DNA from: Desmodesmus armatus
Lineage: Eukaryota > Chlorophyta > Chlorophyceae > Sphaeropleales > Scenedesmaceae
Reading direction: 5' to 3'
Assembly: GCA_007449985.2 (NCBI GenBank)
Contig: VIIQ02000600.1
Location: 496,001-560,000, forward strand
DNA: 64,000 nucleotides
Shown: piece by piece, positions 22,235 to 35,576 of the stretch
How positions within the stretch are numbered: the first letter of the stretch is position 1
Layout of the letters: each line of letters opens with the position of its first letter
Notes under the pieces: generated by a model
Database searches by the model: none
What the model was told of the DNA's origin: nothing
The model's input: the letters and a program-made list of their open reading frames with translations, nothing else
Position numbers and translations under genes: made by a program

Positions 22235-25200
22235 ATGGCGCCTGAGGGGGTCTCATTCGGTCCCAGTCACAAACAGGTAATCCAAATGCATGCCTGAAGC
22301 CAGCTGCTCTTCTCAGGAAGCCCAAGTTCACCACGTGTGCTTTGCCCCCCCCCCCCTCCCTCCCCACCACTACCCTACGGTGTCGCAGATACCGCGCCTC
22401 ACTGCCGTTCTGAGGGGTCTTTCCAGAGACGGTGCCGCGATTCTTGACCCAGATGAAGCTTTCATACAGCGGCAGAAGGCTCTTGCAGCGCGCCAGCAGC
22501 AGCAGTCCAGCAGCAGTGGCAGCGGCGGCGTTGGCGACAAGCAGGGCATCCGGTCCCAACTAGCTCAACAGCTGATTGGCGACTGGAGCAAGGGTGGGTC
22601 TTTGCTTTTTGCGCACCGGCTGCAGAGGATGTCCTGCCACTATTGATGCAACAATACCCATGCAAGCAGGGGGTGTAGGAGTGGAGTGCAGTGGTGGTGG
22701 TCCACCCTCCCCCCATGTTGTCAGCATGGCCTCTGGCCGGGTTGCTGTGAATCCCAACACAAACGCATGCACCTTGTTTCTATGCTTATGTGTGCAGCTC
22801 CCAAGGCTGCGCGGGAGGAGTATGAGCTGTTCCTGCAGGCAGTTGCAGGGCTGCTGGGTGGTGACCTGGCCTCAGAGGAGCTGCAGGAGGCAGCAACACA
22901 GGCAAGCAGAGGGGCTGGACAGTCTTCTGAGTGGGGGGCTATGGTGTAGGCTGAGTGGTAGGCAGTGGTGTAGACTGAGTGGGAGGCAATGGTGTAGAAT
23001 TATCACAAAGGGCCACACAGTTGTCCTGTGCCAGCGCGTCAGAGGGCCAGGAGTAGCTGTCAGTGGACATGGCCTCCCCTGCATCTCGACGTAGTGCTGG
23101 TGTAAACTGCATCTTGACGTAGTGCTGGTGTGACCTGGGTTGCCAGTGACCAGGACTTAGTGCCCGTCATGCACAGCACTCTGGCCGCTTCCTATGATTA
23201 ATGTCACAACAGAGCCCCACCAATGCACACACATTCACACACTCCGCTGGCATTGCCTGACTGCTGCATGCCTGCTCCCCACACTCGTGCAGGTGTGGTC
23301 AGCCCTGGAGCCGCATCCTGCCCCTGAGAAGCTCCCAGCAGCCGGCCACCTGCAGCAGCGGCAGCTGGCACCGCACACGGCAGTACTGCAGGACCTGGAG
23401 GTTACGCCACCACAGCTGGCACAGACAGCAGTGGCAAAGCTGGTGCTGCAGGTAAGAGGTACAGCAGGAGGGGGCGGGGGTTGAGAAGCAGCTGAGTTGA
23501 AATGCCTGCAGCAGTGTGGTGGTGCAGTATGCTGGTGGCACAGCAGGTGTTGCAGGCGATAAGCAACAGCATGCTGCTGTGCCAGTTGGAGGAAGGCAGA
23601 GGCAGCTGACCTCTTTGCAAAGTTTGCGGCAGCAGCAGAGTGTTGCGGTACGGCTGCGGGCATGCCCACAGCAGCATTGCTTGGCTGCCACACCATTGTC
23701 CCAAGGCAGTAGTGGGTTGCACAGGGACTACCAAGCCGTTTCCACATGGTGCCACATTCAAATGCTGGCGTATCGCAAGGCAAAGTGGCTGACGTGCTGT
23801 GTCTGCTGTCGCTGGCAGCACGGTGCACAGCATGCCTTGGTCTTTGACTGACAGGGTGTCCGTCATTTGCTGTGATTGTGCAGTTTTCACGTACTGTGTG
23901 GTAAGATATGGAATGCACGCAACTCCCAAAGTGCTTGCGAGCGTGCGGACGCAGCCTACTTCAAAAAGCCTTCCCTTGTTACTCTGTCCTCACGCCCTCC
24001 TCACCCATCCCGCGCAACCGCTCTGTCAACACCACTGCAGGTCGGTCGCTTGCGCCAGTGGCAGCAACAAGCGCCGATTCTCAAACGCCCTGCATCAGCC
24101 GCTGCTACAGCCGCCGCACCCCAGCTACAGCCGCCACTCAAGCGCCTCTTGCCAGCCAACACCCAGCTGCTGCCTCAGGAGTTTGGATCAAACCTCGACA
24201 TCAAAGTCCTCGACGGCCCTGCAGCACTGGCATGGTTCTTACCCAGCAACATCACTGGCAGCACTAGCAGCCGCCGCCAGCAGCAGCAGCAGCAATACAG
24301 TGCAGGAGGTGCTGCCACACCTGCTGAGCTGCGGCAGGTGTTTGTGGCAGAGGCGATGGGTGATGATCTGGGGTGGGGCGGTCCCCAGGGGGTGGAGTCT
24401 GGGGGAGAGGATGGCCTGGAAGTGGACATTGACAGTGATGATGAGAAGAGGGGCAAGGGGAAGAAGGTAGGCAGCTGGGCTTGACATGGTGCAAAGCTTG
24501 CCCCGGTGCTTTTGTTTGATCAATAATGAAGCATCTCCCCTCAAGTTTCAACGCAAACAGAGTTCAGGCATACTTGCAGGAAGCATGCAGTGGGCATGTC
24601 TGTCAACTTCAATAGCTCTTCAGGAAGTGTGGAGATTGGTGTGCTCTGCACCTACCGCAGCACCTGATATGTCCACACCCAAGCCTTTTGCTGCTTTGGT
24701 TGTCTGCTGTTGTTGCAGGTGGGCCTCACATGGCTGGACAGGTGGGCCAAGACCCTGTCAGGCAAGGACCAGGCTCCCTACCTGTGCCACCAGATCTGTG
24801 GGGCACTGCTGACAGCTGAGCAGACAGGTGGGTGAGCTGGCGGCTGGCTCATGCAGGAGCTGGCGGCTGTAACCAGAGTTTGATCACATGCAGGAGCGCC
24901 TCCTGGCTGGCTGGGGGTTGTCACTGGAACGACCACCAACAGCTCCTGTAGGGTTGCGCCTTGGTGATTCTTAGTTTGCTGGGGCTTGGCTGCATGGTGT
25001 AGTGTGCACAACTTCAACATACCAGCAGTGGCTGTCAGCATGCGGGCTGCAAGAAGTAGCTTGGCAGGAAGGAGTCCAACCAAGGTGAAGGAGGCCAAAC
25101 ATATTCCAAGCTTGATGGTGGCGAACACAGTAGTGCTGTGTGTGCTGCCGCAGATCAGAGCCCCGATGAGGTGGCTGCGGGACTGCTGGACCTGCTGGGT

Positions 25201-28200
25201 GATGCTGCCTTTGAGCAAGTGGGATCACTGCTTGAAAAGAGGTGAGTGCGGCAAATGTCTGGTGGCCTGCATCTACATGCACACTTTCCTGCAGAAGGGG
25301 GTCGGCACAGCACAGCACAGCACAGCATGACGTCATAGATGTAGTCCTGATCATGCGGTCAGGTTGTGGCATTCGACCCTGCCGCACGGTATGCATGCTG
25401 CGCACAGTTCAAGCCTTCGTGGCGGTCACAGCAGCGACACCATCTTGCTGTGTTGGTGAGCTGAGACACTGCCTTGAACACACAATGCGACATTGCCTTG
25501 GTCATTGCCTTGGTCGCATACTGACGAAATTTGCTTTCTTGCTGCTGCGCAGGCGTGACCTGTTCATGGCTGTGAGGCTTGCTTTGGCAAAGCTTGGGGC
25601 CGGGTCTGCAGGAGCAGAGGATGGAGATGCGGCAGGCATGCCAGTTTACGGCACCCGAGTGACTATCAACACAGGTGCGGGCTTGCAACGGCTGCTGTGC
25701 TGTAGGCAGTGGACTTGCCTTACGCGCTAGCCTGTGTCTCTTCAATTGGTCCAGTCCATCAAGCGGCCGCGTCTGCAAGAGGCAGTGCGGTTCAAGCGTG
25801 GGCCTCTTAACATTGCCAGGCGCATATTGGTTGTGCGCTTGTCCTGCGGCTCAGCACAATCTGATGGTGTTGTTGTGATGTGCGCAGAAAGTGGCAAGCG
25901 GATGGCCAAGATGGAACGCAAGCAGCGAGGCAGGGGCGGACGCACCACACCAGAGGGTGGAGGTGAGCTTGAAGTTGCGGTTGATTGGTGGTGAGGCACA
26001 GTGTGCTGGTGTGGCTGGTGTGCTACTCAGCTGGTGTAATTGTCAGCTAAGAATTGGGGTAGAGGTAATTGGGGTAGAGGTAATTAGAATTGGGGTAGAG
26101 GTAGATACAACTGGTTACCTTCACTGCTGGGCGGTACTCTCCACCTGATGGCTTGGAAAATGGTTGTTGTTCGGGCCGGCGCCGCTGAGTGTGCCCTTTG
26201 ATCAATGTAGTGATGTAGTGCACACTCATGCAAGATACATAGACTGTACCTGGCGCTTTACAGTTGCGCATGAGCTGTTGATTATGATGAGCTGCTCATG
26301 CGCAACTGTGGAGCACCAGGTACAATCCATGTATCTGCATGAGTGCGCACTACATCCCTTGGTCCACTGCACGAGTGCGCAGTACATCCCTTGGTCTACT
26401 GCACGGTAGGAGGGTGGCCTGGCTGGTGCTGGCTGGGCACCATGCCTGTACCTGGGACCGACATGTCTTTTTGTACTTGCTGCTCTGTACATGCACCCTA
26501 CCTTCCATGTCTTCCTGGTCTTCACCATCTTCCCCAGACCTCGACACTGAGTTTGACGTCCTGCAGAGCTTCACGTGGGAGGAGCTGCTGTCCACAGAAG
26601 TCGGCACAAAGGACGTGCAGGTGGGATGGAGTGTGGCTTTCATAGCGTGCCTTGCTGCATGCAATATAGATAAACAGGGGTTTTTATAGCGTGCCTTGCT
26701 GCAGGGGGTATGGGGAGTGATTTTTTCTCCATAGTGTGCTTTGCTGCATGTGCCAAAGATGTGCAGGGAGCGCAGCAGCATTTGTTGTGTCAGCACCTGA
26801 GCCTCATCATCATGTCCAGCACCTCAGCAGGGTGTCTTTTCAAAAGCACATGACTTCCAGCTGTTTTGCGCCTGGTGCTGTGATGCGTGTGTGCAGGGCG
26901 GTGCGCTGTACATAGACGGCATGCAGTTTGCGCTGGCAGACACCCAGGGAGGCCTGGCCACAAGGGGCGTGCTGCCCAAGGGCACAAAACGCAAGTGAGT
27001 GACAACACCGGTGTGTTCCTTCCCTCACAAAAAAGCCTTTGCTTTCTGGGTGGTGTGTGCAATCAGGATGTGGAGTACAGAGGGTGTGGCAGTTTGCTGC
27101 ACTCTGACGGTAGTGTGTCTCTGCTGCAAACCGGACTTGCGTCAATGTTTGCACAGTGTTGCAGCTGTCGCTGTGGGCCGCAGTAGTCTTTCTTTTGGCC
27201 AGCACGACTTAATAGATGTTTCATGCACAAACCAGACCCCTTACACATGATGCCTGGCAAGGCTCTGCATGGCTCTAGCTCTCCACACGCAATCTCCACA
27301 TGCATTGTTTGTAACCACATGTCTTGTGTGGCTGATAGGCTGAATTGATCCCTAATCTGATCCACCTGACTACCTCATCCTGCAGGACGCACAAGGGTTA
27401 TGAGGAGGTGTCTGTGCCAGCCGTCCAGGGCCTGCCTGCCCCTGGGCCGGACGAGCTGATCCAAATCGCCAGCCTGGAGCCATGGGCTCAAGCAGCCTTC
27501 CCTGGCTACAAAACCCTCAACCGCATTCAGAGCAGGATCTTCCAGACAGCCTACTACAGGTGGAGTTTAGCACTGTAGTCTGAATTGTTGGCGCCGTAAA
27601 GAGGCAGTGGGGCTAGGCATTGTGCCACAGATAGCGCTGGAGCCCAACCAATGTCACAGAGATTTGCATGTTCTACGGGAATAGTCCACTGTGCTTGTGG
27701 AAGTGTGATGCTGAGGATGCTGCGCCGTGGTGTGCTGTTTTTTTTGTAGCAACGAGAACATCCTTGTGTGTGCGCCCACTGGTGCTGGTAAGACCAACAT
27801 CGCCATGATCACTGTGCTGAGGGAGGTGGCAGCACACATGATGCATGGAGTCATACAGAAAGACACTTTCAAGGTGAGCGCTGGCCTGAACCCAAACAGT
27901 ATACCCTAGAACTAAGCCCTGCACAGCATGCCACTTTATGTGTAGGGAACAGTGTGTGGGCTTGACATGCTCCCAAAGGCAGTTGATGTCTTGAAACTGT
28001 GTCGTCCAGGCAGGGTTTCCACTCACCTACGCCGCTTTGCAAGCCTTGTGCCAGCTCACCAGCAGGAGTGTACTGCGGTTTTGTGTGCATGCATCTCATG
28101 TTCCAATCCATTGATATTCACGTTGGGAGGGTAATCGGGATCATGCTGCTGTCGTGCTGTCTGCTTGCTGCTGTTGCAGATTGTGTATGTCGCCCCCATG

Positions 28201-31200
28201 AAGGCCCTTGCCGCTGAGGTGACAGCAAACTTTGGCAAGCGGCTGGCAGCCCTCGGCTTGGTGGTCAAGGAGCTCACAGGTGTGGCAGTGGGCCAGGGTT
28301 ATGTCTTTTATGTGCTGTGATGTGCTGTGTCGTGTTGGAGGGGAGTCCCCAGTGGGGCTACAAAGGGGCGGGGGGGGAGGGGGGGTCACCAGTGGCGCTA
28401 CAATGGGGGGTCACCAGTGGGGCTACAATCAACCAGCGATCGTCAGCACATCACGGCCTGAGCGCCGCCATCCTCCTACAAAATCACCCTTACCTGTGCA
28501 CAGGGGTCTGTGAGGACGATTAGGGGTGGTCAACACGCGTGGTTGTCAGACTGCTTTTTGTACAGCGCTGTGCATCCCCCCCCCCCCCGCCTGCCCAATG
28601 GGGCCGGTCGACCCATTGCTTGGGATGTCTGTTGCCTTCATGCTTTGAGTTCGCAGCCACAGCCACCCCACATGGCAAGGCCAGGCATTCACTCTACGAC
28701 GCGAACCTGGTGCAGGTTGCCATGTTGCGCGCATCTGTTTGGCACACAAGCCAATCGCTGCACCTGCCCGTCCACAAAACAATATATGCTTCTGCAGGCG
28801 ACATGCAGCTGAGCAAGCGCGAGCTCGCCGAGACTCAGATGATCGTAACTACTCCGGAGAAGTGGGACGTGATCACACGTAAGGGTGGAGACGTGGCCGT
28901 GGCATCCCTTGTCAAGCTGCTCATTATCGACGAGGTCCATCTGCTGAATGACGAGCGAGGCCCTGTCATCGAAACGCTCGTGGCCCGCACACTGCGACAG
29001 GCGAGTATCTTGCAAGGGCAAGTGATGGCTGCAGCGACCATTTCACATGCAGCTAGCATTGTCGGAAGGTGCCGACGGATAGACGTCGGGGCGCCTATAC
29101 TGGGCGGCAAGTTGGCTCTTGCTGGGGATGATTAATCATATAACAATATTGTTCTGGAAATTGTTTCCTTGCAATGCAGCAGTTGTCTGTGCTCGCCCTA
29201 GAGTTGATTGCTTTCAAGAACATAGCACCCTGTCAGCTTCCATGCCAACTGTTGTCCCTACTGTTGCTGCTTCCCGCTGTGCAGGTTGAGGCCAGCCAGA
29301 GCATGATCCGAATCGTGGGCCTGTCTGCAACGCTGCCCAACTTCCGTGACGTGGGTGCCTTCCTGCGCGTCAACCCCTCCAGCGGCCTCTTCCACTTTGA
29401 CGCCACCTACAGGCCGGTACCTTTGGAGATGAGCTTTGTGGGGGTCACCATCGCCAGCATGACTGCACGCAACACCATGATGAACCAGATCTGCTATGAC
29501 AAGGTGGGGCAGCAGGGCCTGATGCGTTCACATTTGCCATGTTGTGTACATGTTTGCGCAGAAGACAGGGGGGAGGTGGGGCCGTCAACTAAGCGGAAGT
29601 ATCCACGTCAGCTCTCATATAGGTGACTCGCTTCTGTACAGCTGGCAGGTTGGGTTCAGCAGCCTGCACTGACAGAACCAGGGTCTAGGTTGCGTGAGTT
29701 GTCTTTGCTTCCTGCTGATGTTGTATGCCTGCTGGACTGTCCAGCACGAGTTGTGCATTTCGCACCAGTCAATTACCCCAGCTACTGCCTACCGTACCAG
29801 CACTGTACTGCTAGGAGCGCAGGGCTGGGCAAGGTGTGCAAAACGTAGTAAATCAACTGCTTGAGGCATACCAGGTTGCTCAAATGTATGTGTGACTGCT
29901 GCAGATCATCGACAGCCTGAAGCGTGGCTACCAGGCAATGGTGTTTGTGCACAGCCGCAAGGACACAGGCAAGACGGGCCGCATCCTGGCCGAGCTGGCG
30001 GCAAAGAATGGGGAGAGCAACCTCTTTGAGACCGAGGGGGACGACCCTAGGAGGGGCCTTGCGGTGCGCGACGTGAACAAGTGAGTGACCACTAAGGGGC
30101 GCGGGTGCTGCGAGTGTGTGTTCAACTTCCAAGGTTACTAGGGATACGATGCTGAGGCGCATGTTTGGGGTGAAGTTGTGCGTGCAGCGCCTATGCAGCA
30201 GCCAAACTGCTGTTCTGCACAGATGCTTCAAGCATCTGCCCAAGTTGGGCTGCAATTTTTAGGCCGGTGTACGGGGTCAAAGGTTCGACCTTGATCTCAA
30301 ATAGCTGGCCTGTCTGTTACAGCGCAAGTAGTGTGCAGGGTTGCAGGGATTGACTGCTGCAGAGCCGGCTGCAGGTCATGGTGCTGGGCTACCCCTGGCT
30401 GCAGCCCAGCATGCCCATTGACACACAGCAAGTTCCTGCAGCCTTGAGCACTCATGTCATGCAGCCCCACCCTTTAGGTTAATCATGCCTTTGTTGCTGT
30501 GCCTGGTTGTGCTTGCAGGTCGCGCAACCGTGAGCTGCAAGAGCTGTTCCTGTCGGGCATCGGCATGCACCATGCTGGCATGCTGCGCGGTGACAGGAAC
30601 CTTACAGAGCGCCTCTTCTCTGACGGATTCATCAAGGTGAGGCCCTGTTGCTGACACATGCCACCCATCTAGACCCACCTATGTCAATACAGTTTACAGC
30701 GCTGCAGCCTGTCCAGTTGTACCCTGGCTGTGATCACCAGTTCAGCAGGGTTTGGAAACCCCAACCCAGGCAGCACAGCGTAGTAGTCAGCCTGTGAGTA
30801 GGCAACAGTATCTGCTTCAGCCACAATTGAGTTGCCTTGTGCCCAACACAGCCTTGCAGTCATGACATCGTGATCACCAGCATGCTCATTGGATGACACC
30901 CGTCCTGTCTAGCGGCCCTGCTGGATGATTACCTGCCCTGTTTCAACGGCCCTGCTTGCAGGTGCTGGTGTGTACAGCCACGCTGGCCTGGGGTGTCAAC
31001 CTGCCAGCACACACCGTCATCATCAAGGGCACTCAGGTGCGGAAGGCCCCTGATCTTGGGCTGAGCAGAATTCACACACCTGTGCGAGTAACTGACTGCA
31101 CAGCATGCCACGTCCTAGTGGTGTTTGCCTGCACATGAAGCGACGTCGGGTCAACCTGCGTTTGCGGACATGCGGATGTGCGCTGGTGTAAAAGCCGACT

Positions 31201-34200
31201 TGTCGTGTGACGTGTGACGTCACATTTGCGCCGCTGCACAGTCTTCACTGTGTCAAAAGGGGATGGAGTTGATCAGTACTGTGTGGTGTGGCTGCCTTTT
31301 TGATGGCCGCTGCATGTCAAAGGTGTATGATGCCAAGAAGGGTGCCTTTACGGAGCTGGGCATGCTGGATGTGCAGCAGATCTTTGGTCGTGCTGGGCGG
31401 CCGCAGTTTGACACCAGCGGCGAGGCCAACATCATCACCGCACACAGCAAGCTGGCACACTACCTGGGTGAGCGGGAGGGTCGTCTGTAAAGCTGGGCCT
31501 TGACAACGATTTTCACCACCGGTTTCCACAACGGTCTCCAATTCGGTGTATGGTGTTGAATCTGGGGCCGGTTTGGTGGCTGGGCTGTGTGACGATGTGG
31601 CGTTGGTGCAGTCAGTAGGTCCAACAAAGGCGGGAACGGGGAGGAGTGCTACGGCACAGTGGTGGCACGTGCTGCGTTGACTGAATGAGTGAATATGAGA
31701 GGCCTTGATCAGACTCGTCCAAGTTGCAACTTGCCAACGCCTGTGACCAGCAAAACCGCAGCAAGCCTGCAGCACCTTTGGCAGCTGTCTTCAATGTCAA
31801 ACAGTGCTGAATCAGAATGATGCTGTGAATGCACCATGCTGCCCTTGCAGGCATGCTCACTCATGCCATCCCCATCGAGTCCCAATTCAAGGCCCTGCTG
31901 CCAGACAACCTCAATGCTGAGATCGTACTGGGCTCTGTCAGTAATGTGAAGGAGGCGGTCAACTGGCTGACATACACCTACCTGGCCGTGCGCATGCGGC
32001 AGAACCCCCTGGTGTACGGCATCACCTACGAACAGCTTGCGGTGAGGGGAGGGATGCAAGGCTGGCTGATGGTGCTGGATGTGCTGACTGTGCAGTGGGC
32101 ACGAGCGCAAAGAAGCCTTGGCTCCCTCGTTGAGTGCACGGGGTTTTGTGCCAAGTATCATGACTGTAGCTGTTATTGTGTGACCGGTCAGGCGAGCTTA
32201 TGGAGCGCACTGGGCGCTGCTGTGTTTTCAGTGGGATAGTCGCATGCACAACTGTATTGGTATTGGCGTGTGAGTGCATCGTCACATCACTGTGCCACAG
32301 TGAAGCACCTGATTATGACGACGACAGGGTGCCTCCGCATGTGACCGTCTGCTGACCAAACAGTGGTGTGTGTGCTCACGCACCTCGCAGGCCGACCCTG
32401 CCCTTACCGCCTACAGCCGTGACATGATCATCAGTGCTGCCAAGCAGCTGCACGCGGCCAAGATGGCAGTGTTTGACGAGCGCAGCGGCAACCTGTTTGT
32501 GACAGAGCTGGGGCGCGTGGCCAGCCACTTCTACATCAGGTGCGGGCTGCGGGTGGTCCGTCTGGCTGTTGGCAATCAGAGGGGGTGGGTGTGGATGCGA
32601 TGCGGCATACTGAACCTCAGAGGAGGGAAGTGCATCGAGGGAGATGGGTGCCAGGTGAGTGTGCAGCCAGGCCATTGTCTGATCAAGCGTCCAGGCTGTT
32701 GTTCTTGCTGGTGCGTATGATTGTGTGCATGCGTGGCACAAGCTGGTTCTAGCATCAACAGCAGGCCTGGCAGGCAACAACGCAAGCGCAAGCTTGCTTT
32801 GTCTGCAGTCTTTACTGCGGGAAGTATCAACCATTGGTGCTCACTGCTATGCACACATGCGCCGGCAGATAGTATGCATCCCCAAGGCCCGCCTTGAAGT
32901 GTTGTGCTGCCTCGAATGTCATGGTTCTGCACCTCCAGGTACCAGACCATCCTGGTGTTCAACGAGCGGCTCAAGGACTCCATGAGCCTGGAGGCAGTGC
33001 TGGCTATGATGTCCCTCTCAAGCGAGTTTGAGAACATGATGGTCAGGTGAGTAGGGCTCCCTGATTGGTTGACTGGGCTCCAGAGCTGCCGTTGCACAAC
33101 TTTCCGGCTCCACATGTGGGCAAGTCTGGTGGGTTGTATGGTAACCATTGCGTCCCCATGACTGGCTGGCCATTGGTCAGTGACCCTGCACATCAAGCAG
33201 TTGCAGCTTTGGAAAATGAGCATGATTGTCAGTGACGCTGTGCCTGTTCAATCATCATCCTGCAGGGAGGAGGAGCTTCCAGAGCTTGAGACCTTGGTGC
33301 GAGCTGGTGCCTCGCCTATCAAGGCACAGGGAGGCGTGGAGAGCAAGCAGGGCAAGGCAAACGTCCTCATCCAGGTAATCGGCGAAACCTGAAGGCACTG
33401 CTTTCATGATCCAGCATGTTATCTGTTCGTGGTGTTTCCATTTCGTCGGCCTTGCGCAATGCTTGCGCTGTTAATTGCACACTGGATGTCTTACTGCAAG
33501 TGTGCCGTTGTTGACATTGTCGCAGGCATACATCAGCCGTGCCCGCGTCGACAGCTTCAGCCTAACAGCAGATATGATGTACGTGGCGGCCAACGCTCCG
33601 CGTATCTCCCGGGCCTTGTTTGAGATCGCTGCGCGCAACCGCTGGGCTGGAGCTGCAGACATGCTGCTCAAGCTGTGCAAGGTTAGTGCGGGTCTGGGTT
33701 AAGGCTTGCCTCAGAAAGGACCACCCAGTACATCCAATGGGGACAGCGTCACATCCTTGGCACTAGCCAGCGAGCCTCATCAGGAATCTTTGCAATGTGT
33801 GTGTTGATGCTCCCGCCTGTCTAGGCATCACTTCCCCAGTTGCACATTGCAGGCCAAGTCCTGACTTCCTGCACAGCCAAGTGCTGGCCACTTCATCTCA
33901 TCCTCTACAGATCACTCACCATGTAGCGGACAGCGTCATTTACTCAACTTGCTGTGTCGCGTCTCCTGCTGCCGTGCAGTCCCTGGAGCTGCGTCAGTGG
34001 CAGGAGTCTCACCCGCTGCGTCAGATGGAGGCGCTGCTGTCGCCCGACCTGCTGTACAAGATGGAGGACAGGGGGCTGTCACTGGAGCGGCTGCAGGACA
34101 TGAGCCCCAGCGAGATAGGCGCATTCCTGAGGCACCCAGCAGCAGGTGGGGTGTGGCGCAATGTTAGTACTGCAAGAAACACACTCTGAGTGATGTATGA

Positions 34201-35511
34201 GTGGCTTGTGCCTGAAATGAGACACTCGTTGAGTGGGTAGTGCCACTGTCTCGTACTTTGTGGTGATAGTATGCACTGCATCAACAGTAGCACCCTGCCT
34301 CAGGCGCACACCCTGTTGCTGCTTCCCAGCACCACACTGAATGAGGAGAGATTCCTGGCATATTCATCTGCCATGGTACTATGGTACAAGAAAAGGTGAT
34401 GGCCACCTTGTCACACTTGTCACTCTGTGTGATAGGTGACAAGATCGCCTCCTGTGTGGAGTCCTTCCCGGCCCTGGACCTTCAGGCCAGCTTGCACCCC
34501 ATCACCCGGGGTGTGGTGCGCATCCAGCTCACCATCACACCAGAGTTTGTGTGGAAGGTAGGTGTACATACTATGTAGGTGTTCTGCAAACGCACTCGCA
34601 ACAGTATGCCTCTTGCTGGTGCTGTCGCAGCACTGTTCAAAGTGACTTGTCTCAGATTCCTGCCTGCATTTATATCAACACACGCGCATCCAGGGATGCC
34701 GTTGCAGTGACTTGCTCCTGTGTGCAGCGGGCTTTTGAAGCAGGAATCTGCAGTGACACATCAACACCATATGACAGCACAGCAGCTGATGCACTCCTGT
34801 TGACGTGGCGTGCTGCTCTGTGCTGTGTGTGTCGTGCCTGCAGGACAAGTTGCATGGCGGGTCGCTGCGCTGGTGGGTGTGGGTGGAGGACCCCGTGCTG
34901 AACAGGCTGCACCATGCTGAGCTCTGGACGTTGACCAAGAAGGTGCGCTGTGCCACATGTTCAAATGAATGTGCTGTTTTCTTCCTCTTTTTCTTTCTTC
35001 CTCTGCTGTTGTGGGTAGTCAAACTCATTATGCCTTCAGGCGCGGTCTGTGCATCCAGTACTGCGCACAGCACTGTTGCCGTTGGGGGGTGTCAGACTGA
35101 TTGTGCCTTTGGGGTTGGTGTGTGCATGCAGTTGCCCGCCTTGTGGCCAACAAGTACATGCACATACTGCCCTCAAAAGGCAGGATCCGTGTGACTTCTT
35201 TCAATAGCAGGACTTCCCTGCACTCAGCCATTTGGGCCTAAGCTTGCCACTGCATGTCTCCCTGGAGTGCCTGGCTGCAGCGTTTGCCGACCTGGCATCA
35301 TACATATGTTATTCGAAATGGGCTGTCATGCCCAGTTTTGAGCGCTCTATACAAATGTACATGTCAGCACAGTACGGTGCAGTACTAGACCGTACAGTAC
35401 ACGTTACCTGCAGTACAGATTCAGTGTTGGGCCACACTATGGGAATATTCAGTCAGTCAGAGGCATCATCGGGTGTGTACTGCTGCTGCTGCCGTTGCTG
35501 CCCCTGCTGTC

Positions 35512-35576
<65 letters not shown>

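Noticed and set aside
25754..25810. Extra ASCC3 exon reading [16 protein letters not shown]
   Set aside because: Joining 25674 to 25888 keeps the phase and gives the family-like [12 protein letters not shown]; this segment lies in that intron and would break the phase.
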